Below, piece after piece: positions 25,159 to 34,836 of a stretch of 64,000 nucleotides of DNA. Position 1 is the first letter of the stretch. Every line of letters starts with the position of its first letter. The notes under the pieces were generated by a model that saw only the letters and a program-made list of their open reading frames with translations, made no database searches and had not been told where the DNA came from. The DNA comes from Acinetobacter sp. C26M (lineage in GTDB: Bacteria; Pseudomonadota; Gammaproteobacteria; Pseudomonadales; Moraxellaceae): NCBI RefSeq assembly GCF_023702675.1, contig NZ_CP098478.1:1736001-1800000 (forward strand), written 5' to 3'. The translations under genes and the position numbers were made by a program.

Positions 25159-27623
25159 TAACGTTGTGTCCAAGATTGATTAATTTTGTTGAAACCTAAA
25201 ACTCTGTTTTCTAGGAGAGAGGCAAGCTTGTTGTTTAAAGCACCAAGGCCTTTTAGGGTGAATTCAGCCATAACCGCATTCTTTTTGCGAACGTCTGGAG
25301 CGTTTGGATCATCCAGATCGTTATAGTAAGAGCGACCATATACCGAAACAGCCCAACAACAAGACTCATAATTTACACCAAGTAAATATTCACGCATCAC
25401 GTTGTTGTCTATATCGTATTGAGCATGACCCATAATACGCCAATTGTCTTTTACAGGTTGTATAAAGGATGCAACAACTTGATCATAAGAGTCTTGACGG
25501 TCAGTAATTTTCTTTCTGTAAAAGTAACCTAGGTTATAAAGATTGCCTTTATCGCCTGTATAGTAGGCTTGGAAATCTCGTTGCGCATTGTCACCATCAG
25601 ACATCCAAGCAGCATTCGAGGAAATGGTAAAGTTTTGATTCAGTTGGCTTGATAGGCTAACAATTGGACCTGTACGACGTTGCGTATCAAAGTCATCAAG
25701 CTTTCCAGTTAAACTTACTCGACGATCACTAAAATAGTAACTTTGTCCAACACTTGCTTTAATTCGTTCTAAACCTTCTGTATCAAGTAGGCTATAAGTG
25801 ACGCCAAGTGATAAGAAATTGTTGTCATCTAAACGGTCATGTCCATAAAAACGATATGGGTTGAACAGTTGGTCATAGTTGACTGATGCTGTAGTCGAAT
25901 CAAAGTTTGGATGATCATCTTGATTTCTGTATGGCGAGTATGCATAGAAAGCACGAGGGGAAATACTTTGTAAGTATTTGCCGTCTTTCTCGAAAGTTAC
26001 ACCAGTAGCAAGTGTGAACTGAGGGACAACGACGGATTTTTCTTGGTTGTCGGATCCAAGATTTGCTCTTGTATCTTGGTCGTAAAAAGTATTAATACTG
26101 CGAACGGAAACTTCTGGAATTGCGTAAAACCAAGAAGGCGTTAAGTAGTTATAGCGCACTGCAAATTGGTTATAGACACGTGTACCACTCGATTCGAGAG
26201 CAGATTGGTCGTTGATTGATTTTTTAAAATAAGCTGTATCATTATTAAACTCATATTGTAGACCTTGTGGGTCGCCAGTAACGTAGTTTAATAAAAACTG
26301 TGGAAGGCGTGCATATGGCTTATTAGCATCAGGAATGGTTTTGTCTAATGTTTGGAAGTCTTCAACTTTTAACTGGGCTCTTAGACCTGGAATTCCATTT
26401 TGATAGTTAAGTTCCCAAGCACGACGTAAATTTAAATCCGTTCTTGTGTTTGGATTGTTGTTAAAGTCTGCAAAGTAATCTTTATCAGAAGCGTAGTTAT
26501 ATTCTAAATTGGTTGACCATTGATTGTTGATTCGCCAATTGTGAATAAAATGAAGATCATCACGTGCTTCATCGCCATATTGATTGTCACTTGCTATATA
26601 GCCACCCCAGATACGACCTGCACCAAAGTTTTCAGTCATATAGCGAAAGTCTGCATCTAACTTTGGACCACGTTTACTCATATAGCTTGGTGTAAGTGTG
26701 AGGTCGTAATTGGGTGCAAGGTTGAGATAGATAGGGGTGACTAATTGCGCACCACCATCATTGCTATAACCAAAATTGGGACTGAGTAGACCTGTGGTAC
26801 GTCGGTCATCAATCGGGAAATTGAAGTAAGGTACAGCCAGTACAGGCACATCTTTGATATAGAGTTTTGTGTTGCGAGTTACGCCACGACCTGTATCTTG
26901 GTTTAATTCAATTTCTTTGGCCTGAATTTTCCATGCTGGTTTTTGTTCAGGTGGGCAGGCCGTGTAGCTTGCATCTTTAAAAATAACTAAATTTTCATTT
27001 GCACGTTTAATCTGGTTGGCATGACCATGTGCATGCTGCTGTTCTGAGATATAGAAACTATTGTTTAAATCACCTGTTTGTGTCTTTAAGTTATAGTTAA
27101 TTGCATCACTTTGAGAAAGCAGACCTGACTGTGCAAGTTGCACGCGACCTTCTGCATTGGCATAAGTTTGTGTAGAGTCGATTGTGACTTGGTCTGCACG
27201 GATAGTACGACCTTCTTGGTCAATCACAACATTGCCTTGCAGAACAGAATCACCTGTTGGGTTGTAATGCCCGTAATCTGCAGTGAGTACTGAAGTGGTT
27301 GTGCTTGCATCACCCGCTTTTGCTTCAGGATTAATCGGGGTGACCCAAGTTCCTTGGCAAAATGAAGAGCTAAAATAACGATTATCACGCAACTGAGCTT
27401 CAGGTGCAGATTTGTCTACATAATATTGCTGGAAGAAACTTTCCCCAGGATAACTTTCTTGATTTTGCTGTTCTTGATTCTGCCGAATCGCAGCTTTGAG
27501 CTGTTTGTTGTCAAGCGTAGAGACAGCATCAGCTGGTGCTGCGAAACCGGATTGGATCGAGCCGCCACACAAGAGTGTCAAAATAGCTGTTGCTAAAGGA
27601 TTAAATTTAAACTGATGTTTCAT
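25158..27623 (-). CDS. lptD: LPS-assembly outer-membrane protein LptD
   Basis: 821 residues from the ATG at 27623. A signal peptide (SIQSGFAAPAD) is followed by an N-terminal LptA-like beta-jellyroll (about 120-260) and a large C-terminal beta-barrel. Four cysteines expected for the two non-consecutive disulfides are visible: FCQGTW, YTACPPE and the ESCCW pair. Together with LptE it inserts lipopolysaccharide or lipooligosaccharide into the outer leaflet. It is in an operon with surA, divergent from amgK. Confidence 0.95.
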   Translation of the reverse strand: MKHQFKFNPLATAILTLLCGGSIQSGFAAPADAVSTLDNKQLKAAIRQNQEQQNQESYPGESFFQQYYVDKSAPEAQLRDNRYFSSSFCQGTWVTPINPEAKAGDASTTTSVLTADYGHYNPTGDSVLQGNVVIDQEGRTIRADQVTIDSTQTYANAEGRVQLAQSGLLSQSDAINYNLKTQTGDLNNSFYISEQQHAHGHANQIKRANENLVIFKDASYTACPPEQKPAWKIQAKEIELNQDTGRGVTRNTKLYIKDVPVLAVPYFNFPIDDRRTTGLLSPNFGYSNDGGAQLVTPIYLNLAPNYDLTLTPSYMSKRGPKLDADFRYMTENFGAGRIWGGYIASDNQYGDEARDDLHFIHNWRINNQWSTNLEYNYASDKDYFADFNNNPNTRTDLNLRRAWELNYQNGIPGLRAQLKVEDFQTLDKTIPDANKPYARLPQFLLNYVTGDPQGLQYEFNNDTAYFKKSINDQSALESSGTRVYNQFAVRYNYLTPSWFYAIPEVSVRSINTFYDQDTRANLGSDNQEKSVVVPQFTLATGVTFEKDGKYLQSISPRAFYAYSPYRNQDDHPNFDSTTASVNYDQLFNPYRFYGHDRLDDNNFLSLGVTYSLLDTEGLERIKASVGQSYYFSDRRVSLTGKLDDFDTQRRTGPIVSLSSQLNQNFTISSNAAWMSDGDNAQRDFQAYYTGDKGNLYNLGYFYRKKITDRQDSYDQVVASFIQPVKDNWRIMGHAQYDIDNNVMREYLLGVNYESCCWAVSVYGRSYYNDLDDPNAPDVRKKNAVMAEFTLKGLGALNNKLASLLENRVLGFNKINQSWTQR

Positions 27624-27741
27624 TGTCTCATTAACCAATACGCTAATTCACAATTAATTATTGTCGCATCATAGAGAAAAAGTTGATAAGTGGCTACACT
27701 TAAGCTTTCAAAATCTCAGCTAGTTTTAGATTTTATTGCAA

Positions 27742-28755
27742 ATGAATACACAACGTGAACAATTGATACAAACTTGGCTTCAAGCCACCCTCCAATCTGA
27801 TCAATTTGAGATCAACTTTTTGGCAGGAGATGCAAGCTTTCGTCGCTACGCGCGAATTAAGTTACAAAACAAAACATATATGCTCATGGATGCACCCCCT
27901 GAAAAAGAAGATTGTATTCCATTTGTTAGCATCGATGAGTTTTTTGATAAACATGGTGTGCGCGTACCACATATCGTTGCTAAAGATTTAACTTTGGGAT
28001 TACTGCTGTTAGAAGATTTTGGTGATGTTGTTTTGTCAACGTTACTTAATGATCAAACGGTTGATCAATATTATGCACAAAGTTTTAAGCAGTTGATTGA
28101 ATTGCAGCAGATCAATGGTGATGCACAATTACCAGTGTATTCCTATGAGAAGTTGATGTCTGAAATGCGTCTATTGACAGAATGGATGTTGCCATCATTA
28201 AAGATTCAGCCGACAGAGCAGCAGTTGGAAACGATTGAGCAGGCATTTGATTTTCTTGCGATTGAGGCGACTAATCAACCGCAAGTGATTGTACATCGTG
28301 ACTTCCATAGTCGTAATTTAATGAAAATCGAAGATGAACAAGAGCTTGGTGTAATTGACTTCCAAGATGCTGTGATCGGTGCTGATACTTACGATCTTAT
28401 CTCGATTACGCGTGATGCCTATGTGCAGTGGAATGCTGAGCGCGTCTACGCATGGTTTGAAGTGTTCTATAACTTATTGCCAGCAGCAGCGAAACAAAAC
28501 CGCAGTTTTGAGCAGTTCAAACGAGATGCAGATCTGATGGCGATCCAACGTCACCTGAAAATCTTGGGTATCTTTGTGCGCTTATTTGAACGTGATGGCA
28601 AATCAGGCTATTTAAAAGACTTACCGCGTGTGATGTGGTATTTACTTGAAGAAAGCCAAGCTTATGATGAGCTGAATGACTTTATGCAGTTCATTCGTGA
28701 CATTGTGATGCCGAAGTTTATTGAAAAATATGGTGATTACGAGGTTGTAGCATAA
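27742..28755 (+). CDS. amgK: Anomeric MurNAc/GlcNAc kinase AmgK
   Basis: 337 residues of the aminoglycoside-phosphotransferase fold. The catalytic loop is VIVHRDFHSRNLM and the metal Asp lies in GVIDFQDAVIG. The next gene is murU, overlapping as TAATG, which is the amgK-murU arrangement known from Pseudomonas putida; there it recycles peptidoglycan MurNAc directly to UDP-MurNAc, bypassing fosfomycin-sensitive MurA. The location divergent from lptD is also the same. The start is the ATG at 27742, not the upstream TTG. Confidence 0.9.
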   Translation: MNTQREQLIQTWLQATLQSDQFEINFLAGDASFRRYARIKLQNKTYMLMDAPPEKEDCIPFVSIDEFFDKHGVRVPHIVAKDLTLGLLLLEDFGDVVLSTLLNDQTVDQYYAQSFKQLIELQQINGDAQLPVYSYEKLMSEMRLLTEWMLPSLKIQPTEQQLETIEQAFDFLAIEATNQPQVIVHRDFHSRNLMKIEDEQELGVIDFQDAVIGADTYDLISITRDAYVQWNAERVYAWFEVFYNLLPAAAKQNRSFEQFKRDADLMAIQRHLKILGIFVRLFERDGKSGYLKDLPRVMWYLLEESQAYDELNDFMQFIRDIVMPKFIEKYGDYEVVA

Positions 28756-29444
28756 TGAAAGCAATGATCCTTGCTGCAGGTCTTGGTAATCGTATGCGAC
28801 CGTTAACCTTACATACGCCAAAACCTTTATTGGAAGTTGGTAGTAAGCCACTGATTGTGTGGCATATTGAGAAGTTGCAAAAAATAGGCATTACCGAGAT
28901 TGTGATTAATACTGCTTGGTTGGGTGAAAAACTTGCTGCTGCTTTAGGTGATGGCTCTCAATTTGGTGTAACTATTTTATGGTCACACGAAGGTGAAGGT
29001 TTGGAAACAGCAGGTGGTATTATTAATGCCTTGCCATTGTTGGGTGATGAGCCTTTTATCTTAGTTAATGGTGATGTCTGGACCACAATGGATTTTTCTT
29101 CGTTATTGAATGTTCAGTTGGAAGATAAGCAAGCTCATTTGGTACTGGTAGAGAATCCGCCTCAGCATTTGAAAGGTGATTTTATCTTGTCCAATGATTT
29201 GGCTTATACTTTTGAGCAAGATCAACTTGGCGAAGCATTAACTTATAGTGGTGTTGCAGTATTGGCACCACAGATGTTCGCTGGTTTGGAAAATGGCAAG
29301 CGACCTTTAGCGCCATTGTTGAAGCAAGCCATGCAGCAGCAGCAAGTTTCAGCTGAAAAGTTGCAAGGGATTTGGGTCGATGTGGGTACACCTGAGCGTT
29401 TGGAGCAGCTTGATCAACAAATCAAGCAGGGCGCATTTGCATAA
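28755..29444 (+). CDS. murU: MurNAc-alpha-1-phosphate uridylyltransferase MurU
   Basis: 229 residues of the nucleotidyltransferase (sugar-phosphate) family. The N-terminus MKAMILAAGLGNRMRPLT is the nucleotide-binding loop, followed by TPKPLLEVG and EGEGLETAGGI; LVNGDVWT carries the metal-binding Asp. It makes UDP-MurNAc from MurNAc-1-phosphate, following AmgK. The start codon overlaps the amgK stop by one base. About 120 bases of non-coding sequence follow before rsmG. Confidence 0.92.
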   Translation: MKAMILAAGLGNRMRPLTLHTPKPLLEVGSKPLIVWHIEKLQKIGITEIVINTAWLGEKLAAALGDGSQFGVTILWSHEGEGLETAGGIINALPLLGDEPFILVNGDVWTTMDFSSLLNVQLEDKQAHLVLVENPPQHLKGDFILSNDLAYTFEQDQLGEALTYSGVAVLAPQMFAGLENGKRPLAPLLKQAMQQQQVSAEKLQGIWVDVGTPERLEQLDQQIKQGAFA

Positions 29445-29618
29445 TAAAAAATGCTTTGTCTATCTGTGATTTGCATAAGAAAAGACAAAAACTTAAAGGA
29501 TTGTGCAGTTTATCATGCTTGTAAATGTTTAACTGCATAATCGTTCAACAAGTCCTGCTGTGCCTTGTATCAGAAATCGGTATACTGCACAGCAAGTTTA
29601 TCGAGATGTCGCACTGTT

Positions 29619-30254
29619 ATGCATCCTTTTTTTCAAGAATTAAAGCAAGGTAGCCAAGCTTTAGGTCTTAACCTAAGTGAAGAAGCCCTAACACTCTTAT
29701 TGAAATATCAAGATGCGCTAGTGCTATGGAATAAAGCATATAATTTAACGGCGATCCGCGAGCCGAAAGAAATGTTGGTTAAACATTTATTAGATAGTTT
29801 AAGTATCTTAAATGATTTGCCCCAAGGTCGTTTATTAGATGTGGGCACGGGCGGTGGTATGCCGGGCATGATCATTGCATTATGCCAACCAGAACGTTCT
29901 TGTGTACTATTAGATTCGAATGGGAAAAAGATTCGTTTCTTGAAGCAATTTATTGCTGACCTAAAGCTGAAGAATGTAATTGCAGTTCAAACACGTGTTG
30001 AAAATGAAGACAGCATTGGAGAACTTGGTCAGTTCGATGTCATTACAAGTCGAGCATTTGCTTCATTGACCGATTTTGTAGATGCAGCACAACCTTATAT
30101 GCATGAACAGAGTATTATTGCTGCAATGAAAGGCTTAATCCCAGAGGATGAAGTTGAGCAGATGAAAGATCAGTATTCATGTAAGATTATTGAACTGCGT
30201 GTGCCAAGATTGGATGAACAGCGTCATTTACTTTTACTTCAACGTATTCAATAA
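29619..30254 (+). CDS. rsmG: 16S rRNA (guanine-527 N7)-methyltransferase
   Basis: 211 residues from ATG 29619 (MHPFFQELKQG); the longer frame starting at 29565 lacks a sensible N-terminus. SAM-binding motif I is LLDVGTGGGMPGM, and NLTAIREPKEMLVKHLLDSL and SRAFASLTDF are family signatures. Loss of RsmG gives low-level streptomycin resistance in other bacteria. It precedes parA-parB, the standard order near replication/partition genes. Confidence 0.95.
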   Translation: MHPFFQELKQGSQALGLNLSEEALTLLLKYQDALVLWNKAYNLTAIREPKEMLVKHLLDSLSILNDLPQGRLLDVGTGGGMPGMIIALCQPERSCVLLDSNGKKIRFLKQFIADLKLKNVIAVQTRVENEDSIGELGQFDVITSRAFASLTDFVDAAQPYMHEQSIIAAMKGLIPEDEVEQMKDQYSCKIIELRVPRLDEQRHLLLLQRIQ

Positions 30255-30272
30255 AAAATATTAAGGGTAGTC

Positions 30273-31055
30273 ATGGCTCAAATTATTGCGATTGCAAACC
30301 AAAAAGGTGGTGTGGGAAAAACCACGACAGCAGTCAATCTTGCTGCCTCTTTGGCGATCTTGAAAAAACGTGTCTTGTTGGTCGATATGGACTCGCAAGG
30401 GAATGCCACCATGGGGTCTGGTATTCAAAAGAACGATTTACTTTATTCAGTTACAGATGTGTTGTTGGGTGAAGTGCCAATTGAAACTGCGATTCAAAAA
30501 GCAGAAGTTGGTTATAAAGTTTTAGGTGCAAACCGAGAGCTTGCGGGTGTTGAGCTTGCGATTGCTGAGCAGGAAGGGCGTGAGTTCATTCTGAAGAATG
30601 CTTTACAAGAAGTAGATGCTGCATTTGATTATATTATTGTTGATTGTGCGCCAAGTTTAAGTCTAATCACTGTGAATGCTTTGGCTGCCGTGAATGGTGT
30701 GATTATTCCGATGCAATGTGAATACTATGCTTTGGAAGGGTTGGCTGATCTGACACAAACGATTGACCGTATACAAAAAGCCCTTAATCCAAACTTGGAA
30801 ATCGTTGGGGTATTACGTACCATGTATGATGCTCGTAATGCGTTGACCCGTGATGTGTCTGCTGAGTTAGAGCAATATTTTGGTAAAAAGTTATATGAAA
30901 CGGTGATTCCTCGAAATATTCGTTTGGCTGAAGCACCAGCTCATGGTTTGCCTGTAATCTATTTTGAAAAGAGTTCCAAAGGTGCGATTGCATATTTGAA
31001 CTTAGCCGCAGAAATGTTGAAGAAAAGTAAAGTGAAAAAAGGAAGTGCTGTATGA
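30273..31055 (+). CDS. parA: Chromosome-partitioning ATPase ParA (Soj)
   Basis: 260 residues. It has the deviant Walker A motif KGGVGKTTTAVNLAA, Walker A' DMDSQGN and Walker B IIVDCAPSLS. It acts with ParB and parS to move origins apart. GGGTAG lies just ahead of the ATG, 18 bases after rsmG, and the gene overlaps parB by four bases. No parS-like site is visible in this window. Confidence 0.96.
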   Translation: MAQIIAIANQKGGVGKTTTAVNLAASLAILKKRVLLVDMDSQGNATMGSGIQKNDLLYSVTDVLLGEVPIETAIQKAEVGYKVLGANRELAGVELAIAEQEGREFILKNALQEVDAAFDYIIVDCAPSLSLITVNALAAVNGVIIPMQCEYYALEGLADLTQTIDRIQKALNPNLEIVGVLRTMYDARNALTRDVSAELEQYFGKKLYETVIPRNIRLAEAPAHGLPVIYFEKSSKGAIAYLNLAAEMLKKSKVKKGSAV

Positions 31056-31939
31056 GCATCAAAAAACGCGGATTGGCTAAAGGTCGTGGTTTAGATGCGC
31101 TATTGGGTTCAATTCAAAAAGAGAAATTGCAACTTGAAGCACAAGCCTTGGATCATGGCCAACTCAAGCAAATTGATGTCAACTTATTAAAACGTGGTGA
31201 ATACCAGCCGCGTAGTTTTATCCAAGAGCAGGATTTACAAGAGCTTGCAGCATCAATTGAAAAACATGGTGTGATGCAGCCGATTGTGATCCGTCCTGTG
31301 GATGATGAGCAGCATCCTTACGAAATTATTGCAGGTGAGCGTCGTTGGCGTGCAGCTCAATTGGCAGGATTAACTGAAATTCCTGCCATTGTGCGTGATT
31401 TAAATGACCAAGTCGCAATTGCTTTGGCATTAATTGAAAATATTCAACGTCAAGATTTGAACCCGATTGATCAGGCTGTTGCATTGCAACGTTTCCATGA
31501 TGAATTTGGTTTAAGTCATCAAGAAATTGCAGATACGGTAGGTAAGGCACGTACAACAGTGAGTAATTTGTTGCGATTGTTGAGCTTGGCTGATCCGATT
31601 AAAGACTTAATACAACAAGGTCAGATTGACATGGGACATGCCCGTGCGATTCTGACGCTCAAGGCAAAAGATCAAATTGCAGTTGCGCAAATCGTGATTG
31701 AAAAAGGTTTGTCTGTACGCCAAACTGAACAGTTAGTTCGTGAGTGGAGTGAACCAAAGCCTGAAAAGGAAAAGGCTCAGATTTCTCCAGATATTGAACA
31801 ATTGACTCAGAAACTATCAGAACGTTTCGGAGCAAATGTGAAAATTGACCATAATCAAAAAGGTAAAGGGAAAATGGTCATTCATTACCACTCATTGGAT
31901 GAGTTGGATGGAATCCTCAATATTTGTTTACCTAACTAA
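31052..31939 (+). CDS. parB: Chromosome-partitioning protein ParB (Spo0J)
   Basis: 295 residues. The N-terminal CTPase domain has GEYQPR and the GERRWRAAQLAGL motif, then ALIENIQRQDLNPID and a helix-turn-helix (LSHQEIADTVGKARTTVSNLLRLL) for parS binding, and a C-terminal dimerisation part. The ATG overlaps the parA stop (ATGA), so the two are coupled. Confidence 0.96.
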   Translation: MSIKKRGLAKGRGLDALLGSIQKEKLQLEAQALDHGQLKQIDVNLLKRGEYQPRSFIQEQDLQELAASIEKHGVMQPIVIRPVDDEQHPYEIIAGERRWRAAQLAGLTEIPAIVRDLNDQVAIALALIENIQRQDLNPIDQAVALQRFHDEFGLSHQEIADTVGKARTTVSNLLRLLSLADPIKDLIQQGQIDMGHARAILTLKAKDQIAVAQIVIEKGLSVRQTEQLVREWSEPKPEKEKAQISPDIEQLTQKLSERFGANVKIDHNQKGKGKMVIHYHSLDELDGILNICLPN

Positions 31940-32037
31940 TATTAAGGATGGATTTGTTAATTGCTTTTCAAATCTGTATGAGTGATCAATGAATCCTGAT
32001 CCATCCTTTTATAGTTTAAATATTATTGGGGAATAAT

Positions 32038-32667
32038 ATGTGGGAACTTGTGAAAGCGGGTGGTTGGTTAATGCTGCCCCTAATTCTTTCATCAATTTTT
32101 ACGGTTGCTATTACACTTGAACGATACATTCGTTTGAAACGGTCACAAGTTTTACCGCAAGCGCTACTGGTTAATGGTTCTGATGTTGAATCAGTGATTG
32201 CCCGTTTACAAAAAGATGATGCAGTAGAAAGTCCGCTTGGTCGTATTTTAAAAGCAGGTTTTGATCATCAAGACCAAGGTGAGCAGTTTGCTCGTGCGCA
32301 GATGGAAGCAACTGCGTCTCAAGAAATCAGCCATCTCGAAAAAAATATCAATTTCTTAGGCACTTTGAGTGCAATCGCTCCTTTACTGGGATTACTTGGT
32401 ACTGTTCTTGGAATTATTGAGTCGTTTTTGGTGATAGATGTGGGTTCTGCTGGTAATGCCAGTATGATGATGCCTGGTATTTCCAAAGCTTTAATTACAA
32501 CAGCTGTCGGTATGCTGATCGCCATCCCAGCAATGATTGCATACCGTTATTTCCAGCGTGTTGTACATGAATATATAGCTGAATTAGAGCAACAATCTAC
32601 CTTGTTTCATGCTGCGCTTTTCTATAAAAAAGCAGCTCATGCACAAGAACACCGTCGCGCAAGTTAA
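32038..32667 (+). CDS. exbB: MotA/TolQ/ExbB proton channel family protein
   Basis: 209 residues from ATG 32038 (GGGGAAT upstream); the in-frame TTG at 32026 is rejected. Three membrane helices are visible: one near residues 10-30 and two around 105-130 and 150-175, with the conserved FLGTLSAIAPLLGLLGTVLGII and GISKALITTAVGMLIAIPAM segments. With the ExbD-like partner it uses the proton gradient to energise outer-membrane processes. It heads the cluster exbB-exbD-msbA-lpxK-kdsB. Confidence 0.9.
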   Translation: MWELVKAGGWLMLPLILSSIFTVAITLERYIRLKRSQVLPQALLVNGSDVESVIARLQKDDAVESPLGRILKAGFDHQDQGEQFARAQMEATASQEISHLEKNINFLGTLSAIAPLLGLLGTVLGIIESFLVIDVGSAGNASMMMPGISKALITTAVGMLIAIPAMIAYRYFQRVVHEYIAELEQQSTLFHAALFYKKAAHAQEHRRAS

Positions 32668-32681
32668 GCAGAGGTGTAGAC

Positions 32682-33110
32682 ATGAAGTTTAAACGCTCTC
32701 AAGTTGAAGATATTCATATCAATTTGACGCCAATGATTGACTGTATGTTATTTATTTTGGTGTTTTTATTATTATCTACGACATTTAGCCAACAAAGTCG
32801 TATCAACTTGACATTACCAGATGCGCAGGGTGTCCCACCTAAACAATTCGATCACAAAATTGAAATCATGGTAGACTCCACAGGGCATTATTCTGTGAAT
32901 GGTCAAGCGTTATCAAGCAAAGATATTGCAGACTTAAGTGCAGCGATTAAGCAAGTTGCTCAAGATCGTCGTGATTTTATGTTTATTATTGCTGCTGATG
33001 CCAAAGCTGCTCATCAAGACGTAATTCGTGTAATGGATGTGGCAGGCCAACTCGGTTTTGTTAACGTTAATATCAGCACCAAAGTTCCAACAAGAGGTTT
33101 TACTGAGTGA
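32682..33110 (+). CDS. exbD: ExbD/TolR-type biopolymer transport protein
   Basis: 142 residues. A short cytosolic N-terminus is followed by one transmembrane helix (NLTPMIDCMLFILVFLLL), where the Asp of PMID is the conserved proton-path residue. A periplasmic domain follows. It pairs with the ExbB-like gene 14 bases upstream. Its stop overlaps the GTG start of msbA (GTGA). Confidence 0.91.
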   Translation: MKFKRSQVEDIHINLTPMIDCMLFILVFLLLSTTFSQQSRINLTLPDAQGVPPKQFDHKIEIMVDSTGHYSVNGQALSSKDIADLSAAIKQVAQDRRDFMFIIAADAKAAHQDVIRVMDVAGQLGFVNVNISTKVPTRGFTE

Positions 33111-34834
33111 ATCAGGATTTTAAGGTTTATGTCCGTTTAATATCGTATTTAAAATCTTATTGGGGCGTTGCCTTATTAGTCTTGCTTGGTTTTGGAATCA
33201 ACGCCGCGACGGAAGTTTCTGTCGCGAAGTTGCTGAAATACATTATTGACGCCATTCAAGAAGGTAGCCGTACCAATCTAGATTGGTTTCCGGCACTGAT
33301 CGTTTTGCTAATGTTCTTTCGTGGAGTCGGTCTATTTCTCGGTGGTTATTTTTCCGCTGTTATTTCACGTAGTTTGGTTTTTAGCATCCGTCAGGAAGTC
33401 TATGCAAAATTGTTAAGATTGCCAGCTCAATATTATCTTGATAACAGTGCAGGTCACATCAGCGCAAAGCTAATGTACAACGTCGAACAGTTAACAGCTG
33501 CTTCATCTGAATCTTTACAGACCTTGATCAAAGATGGCTTGATTGTTATCGGCTTGTTGAGCTATCTACTCTATACCAATTGGCGATTGACCCTGTGTAT
33601 TGTGGTTTTCATGCCTTTTATTGGGATATTGGTTCGAATCGCATCGAAGAAAATGCGGAAATTGTCTATCCAAGTACAAAATACCATGGGTGATGTAAAC
33701 CATGTTGTACAAGAAACGATTACTGCAAACTCAGTGGTAAAAAGCTTTACTGGCGAAGAATTTGAGCAGAAACGTTTTTATAAATCGTCTGAAGAGAATT
33801 TACGTCGCGGTTTGAAAATGGTGGTGGTGCAAAATATTAATAGCCCGATCATTCAGCTTTTATTGTCGATGGCAATGGCGATCATTCTTTGGCTTGCATT
33901 ACGTCCACAGGTTTTCGGTGATACTTCTGCGGGTGAGTTTATTTCATTCATTACAGCTGCTGGTTTAATTTCTAAGCCTGTAAAGAATTTGACTGATATC
34001 AATGAAAAGTTACAACGTGGTTTGGCCGCTGCACATTCAGTGTTTGAGTTGTTGGATACGCCTGAAGAAGTGAATAATGGCCAACTCAGACCAGCGTTAA
34101 AGGGTAATATCCAATTCGATCATGCAAACTTACGCTATGAAGATGGTACGCATGCAATCAAAGATTTTTCTTTAGACATTAAAGCGGGTCAAACCGTTGC
34201 TTTGGTTGGGCGTTCGGGTGCGGGCAAGACTTCATTAGTCAATATGCTGCCACGTTTCCAAGAGTTGAGCGAAGGTCAAATCTACTTTGATGGTATTCCA
34301 GTTCAGGAAATTGAACTGGCGTATTTACGTTCTCAAATTGCGACAGTGAATCAGCAAGTTGTGTTATTTAATCGTTCTGTGCGAGATAACATTGCTTATG
34401 GTCAATTACAAGATTCAAGTGATGAGCAAGTCATTGCTGCAGCTAAAGCAGCTTATGCGCATGACTTTATCATGAACTTGCCACAAGGTTATGACACCAT
34501 TCTTGGTGCTCAAGGTTTGAATCTCTCTGGTGGTCAGCGTCAACGTATCGCAATTGCTAGAGCAATCTTAAAAGACTCTCCAATCCTGATTTTAGATGAA
34601 GCAACCAGTGCGCTTGATAATGAATCAGAATACTTTATTCAACAAGCATTTGATAAAGCTATGCAAGACCGCACGACGATCGTGATTGCACACCGCCTGT
34701 CTACGGTTGAAAATGCAGATCTGATTGTAGTCATGGATAAAGGGCAGATTATTGAGCAAGGCACACACGCTGAACTTTTAGCAAAACATGGTATGTATTA
34801 TCAATTGCATCAACGTAATTTCGAGGAAAACTAA
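33107..34834 (+). CDS. msbA: Lipid A export ATP-binding/permease protein MsbA
   Basis: 575 residues, a half-size ABC exporter with six transmembrane helices (about 1-310) and one ATPase domain. It has Walker A VGRSGAGKTSL, Q-loop NQQVVLF, signature LSGGQRQRIAIARA and Walker B ILILDEATSALD. It flips core-lipid A across the inner membrane. The start is GTG, coupled to exbD, and lpxK follows two bases after the stop; this msbA-lpxK-kdsB order supports the assignment. Confidence 0.95.
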   Translation: MNQDFKVYVRLISYLKSYWGVALLVLLGFGINAATEVSVAKLLKYIIDAIQEGSRTNLDWFPALIVLLMFFRGVGLFLGGYFSAVISRSLVFSIRQEVYAKLLRLPAQYYLDNSAGHISAKLMYNVEQLTAASSESLQTLIKDGLIVIGLLSYLLYTNWRLTLCIVVFMPFIGILVRIASKKMRKLSIQVQNTMGDVNHVVQETITANSVVKSFTGEEFEQKRFYKSSEENLRRGLKMVVVQNINSPIIQLLLSMAMAIILWLALRPQVFGDTSAGEFISFITAAGLISKPVKNLTDINEKLQRGLAAAHSVFELLDTPEEVNNGQLRPALKGNIQFDHANLRYEDGTHAIKDFSLDIKAGQTVALVGRSGAGKTSLVNMLPRFQELSEGQIYFDGIPVQEIELAYLRSQIATVNQQVVLFNRSVRDNIAYGQLQDSSDEQVIAAAKAAYAHDFIMNLPQGYDTILGAQGLNLSGGQRQRIAIARAILKDSPILILDEATSALDNESEYFIQQAFDKAMQDRTTIVIAHRLSTVENADLIVVMDKGQIIEQGTHAELLAKHGMYYQLHQRNFEEN

Positions 34835-34836
34835 GC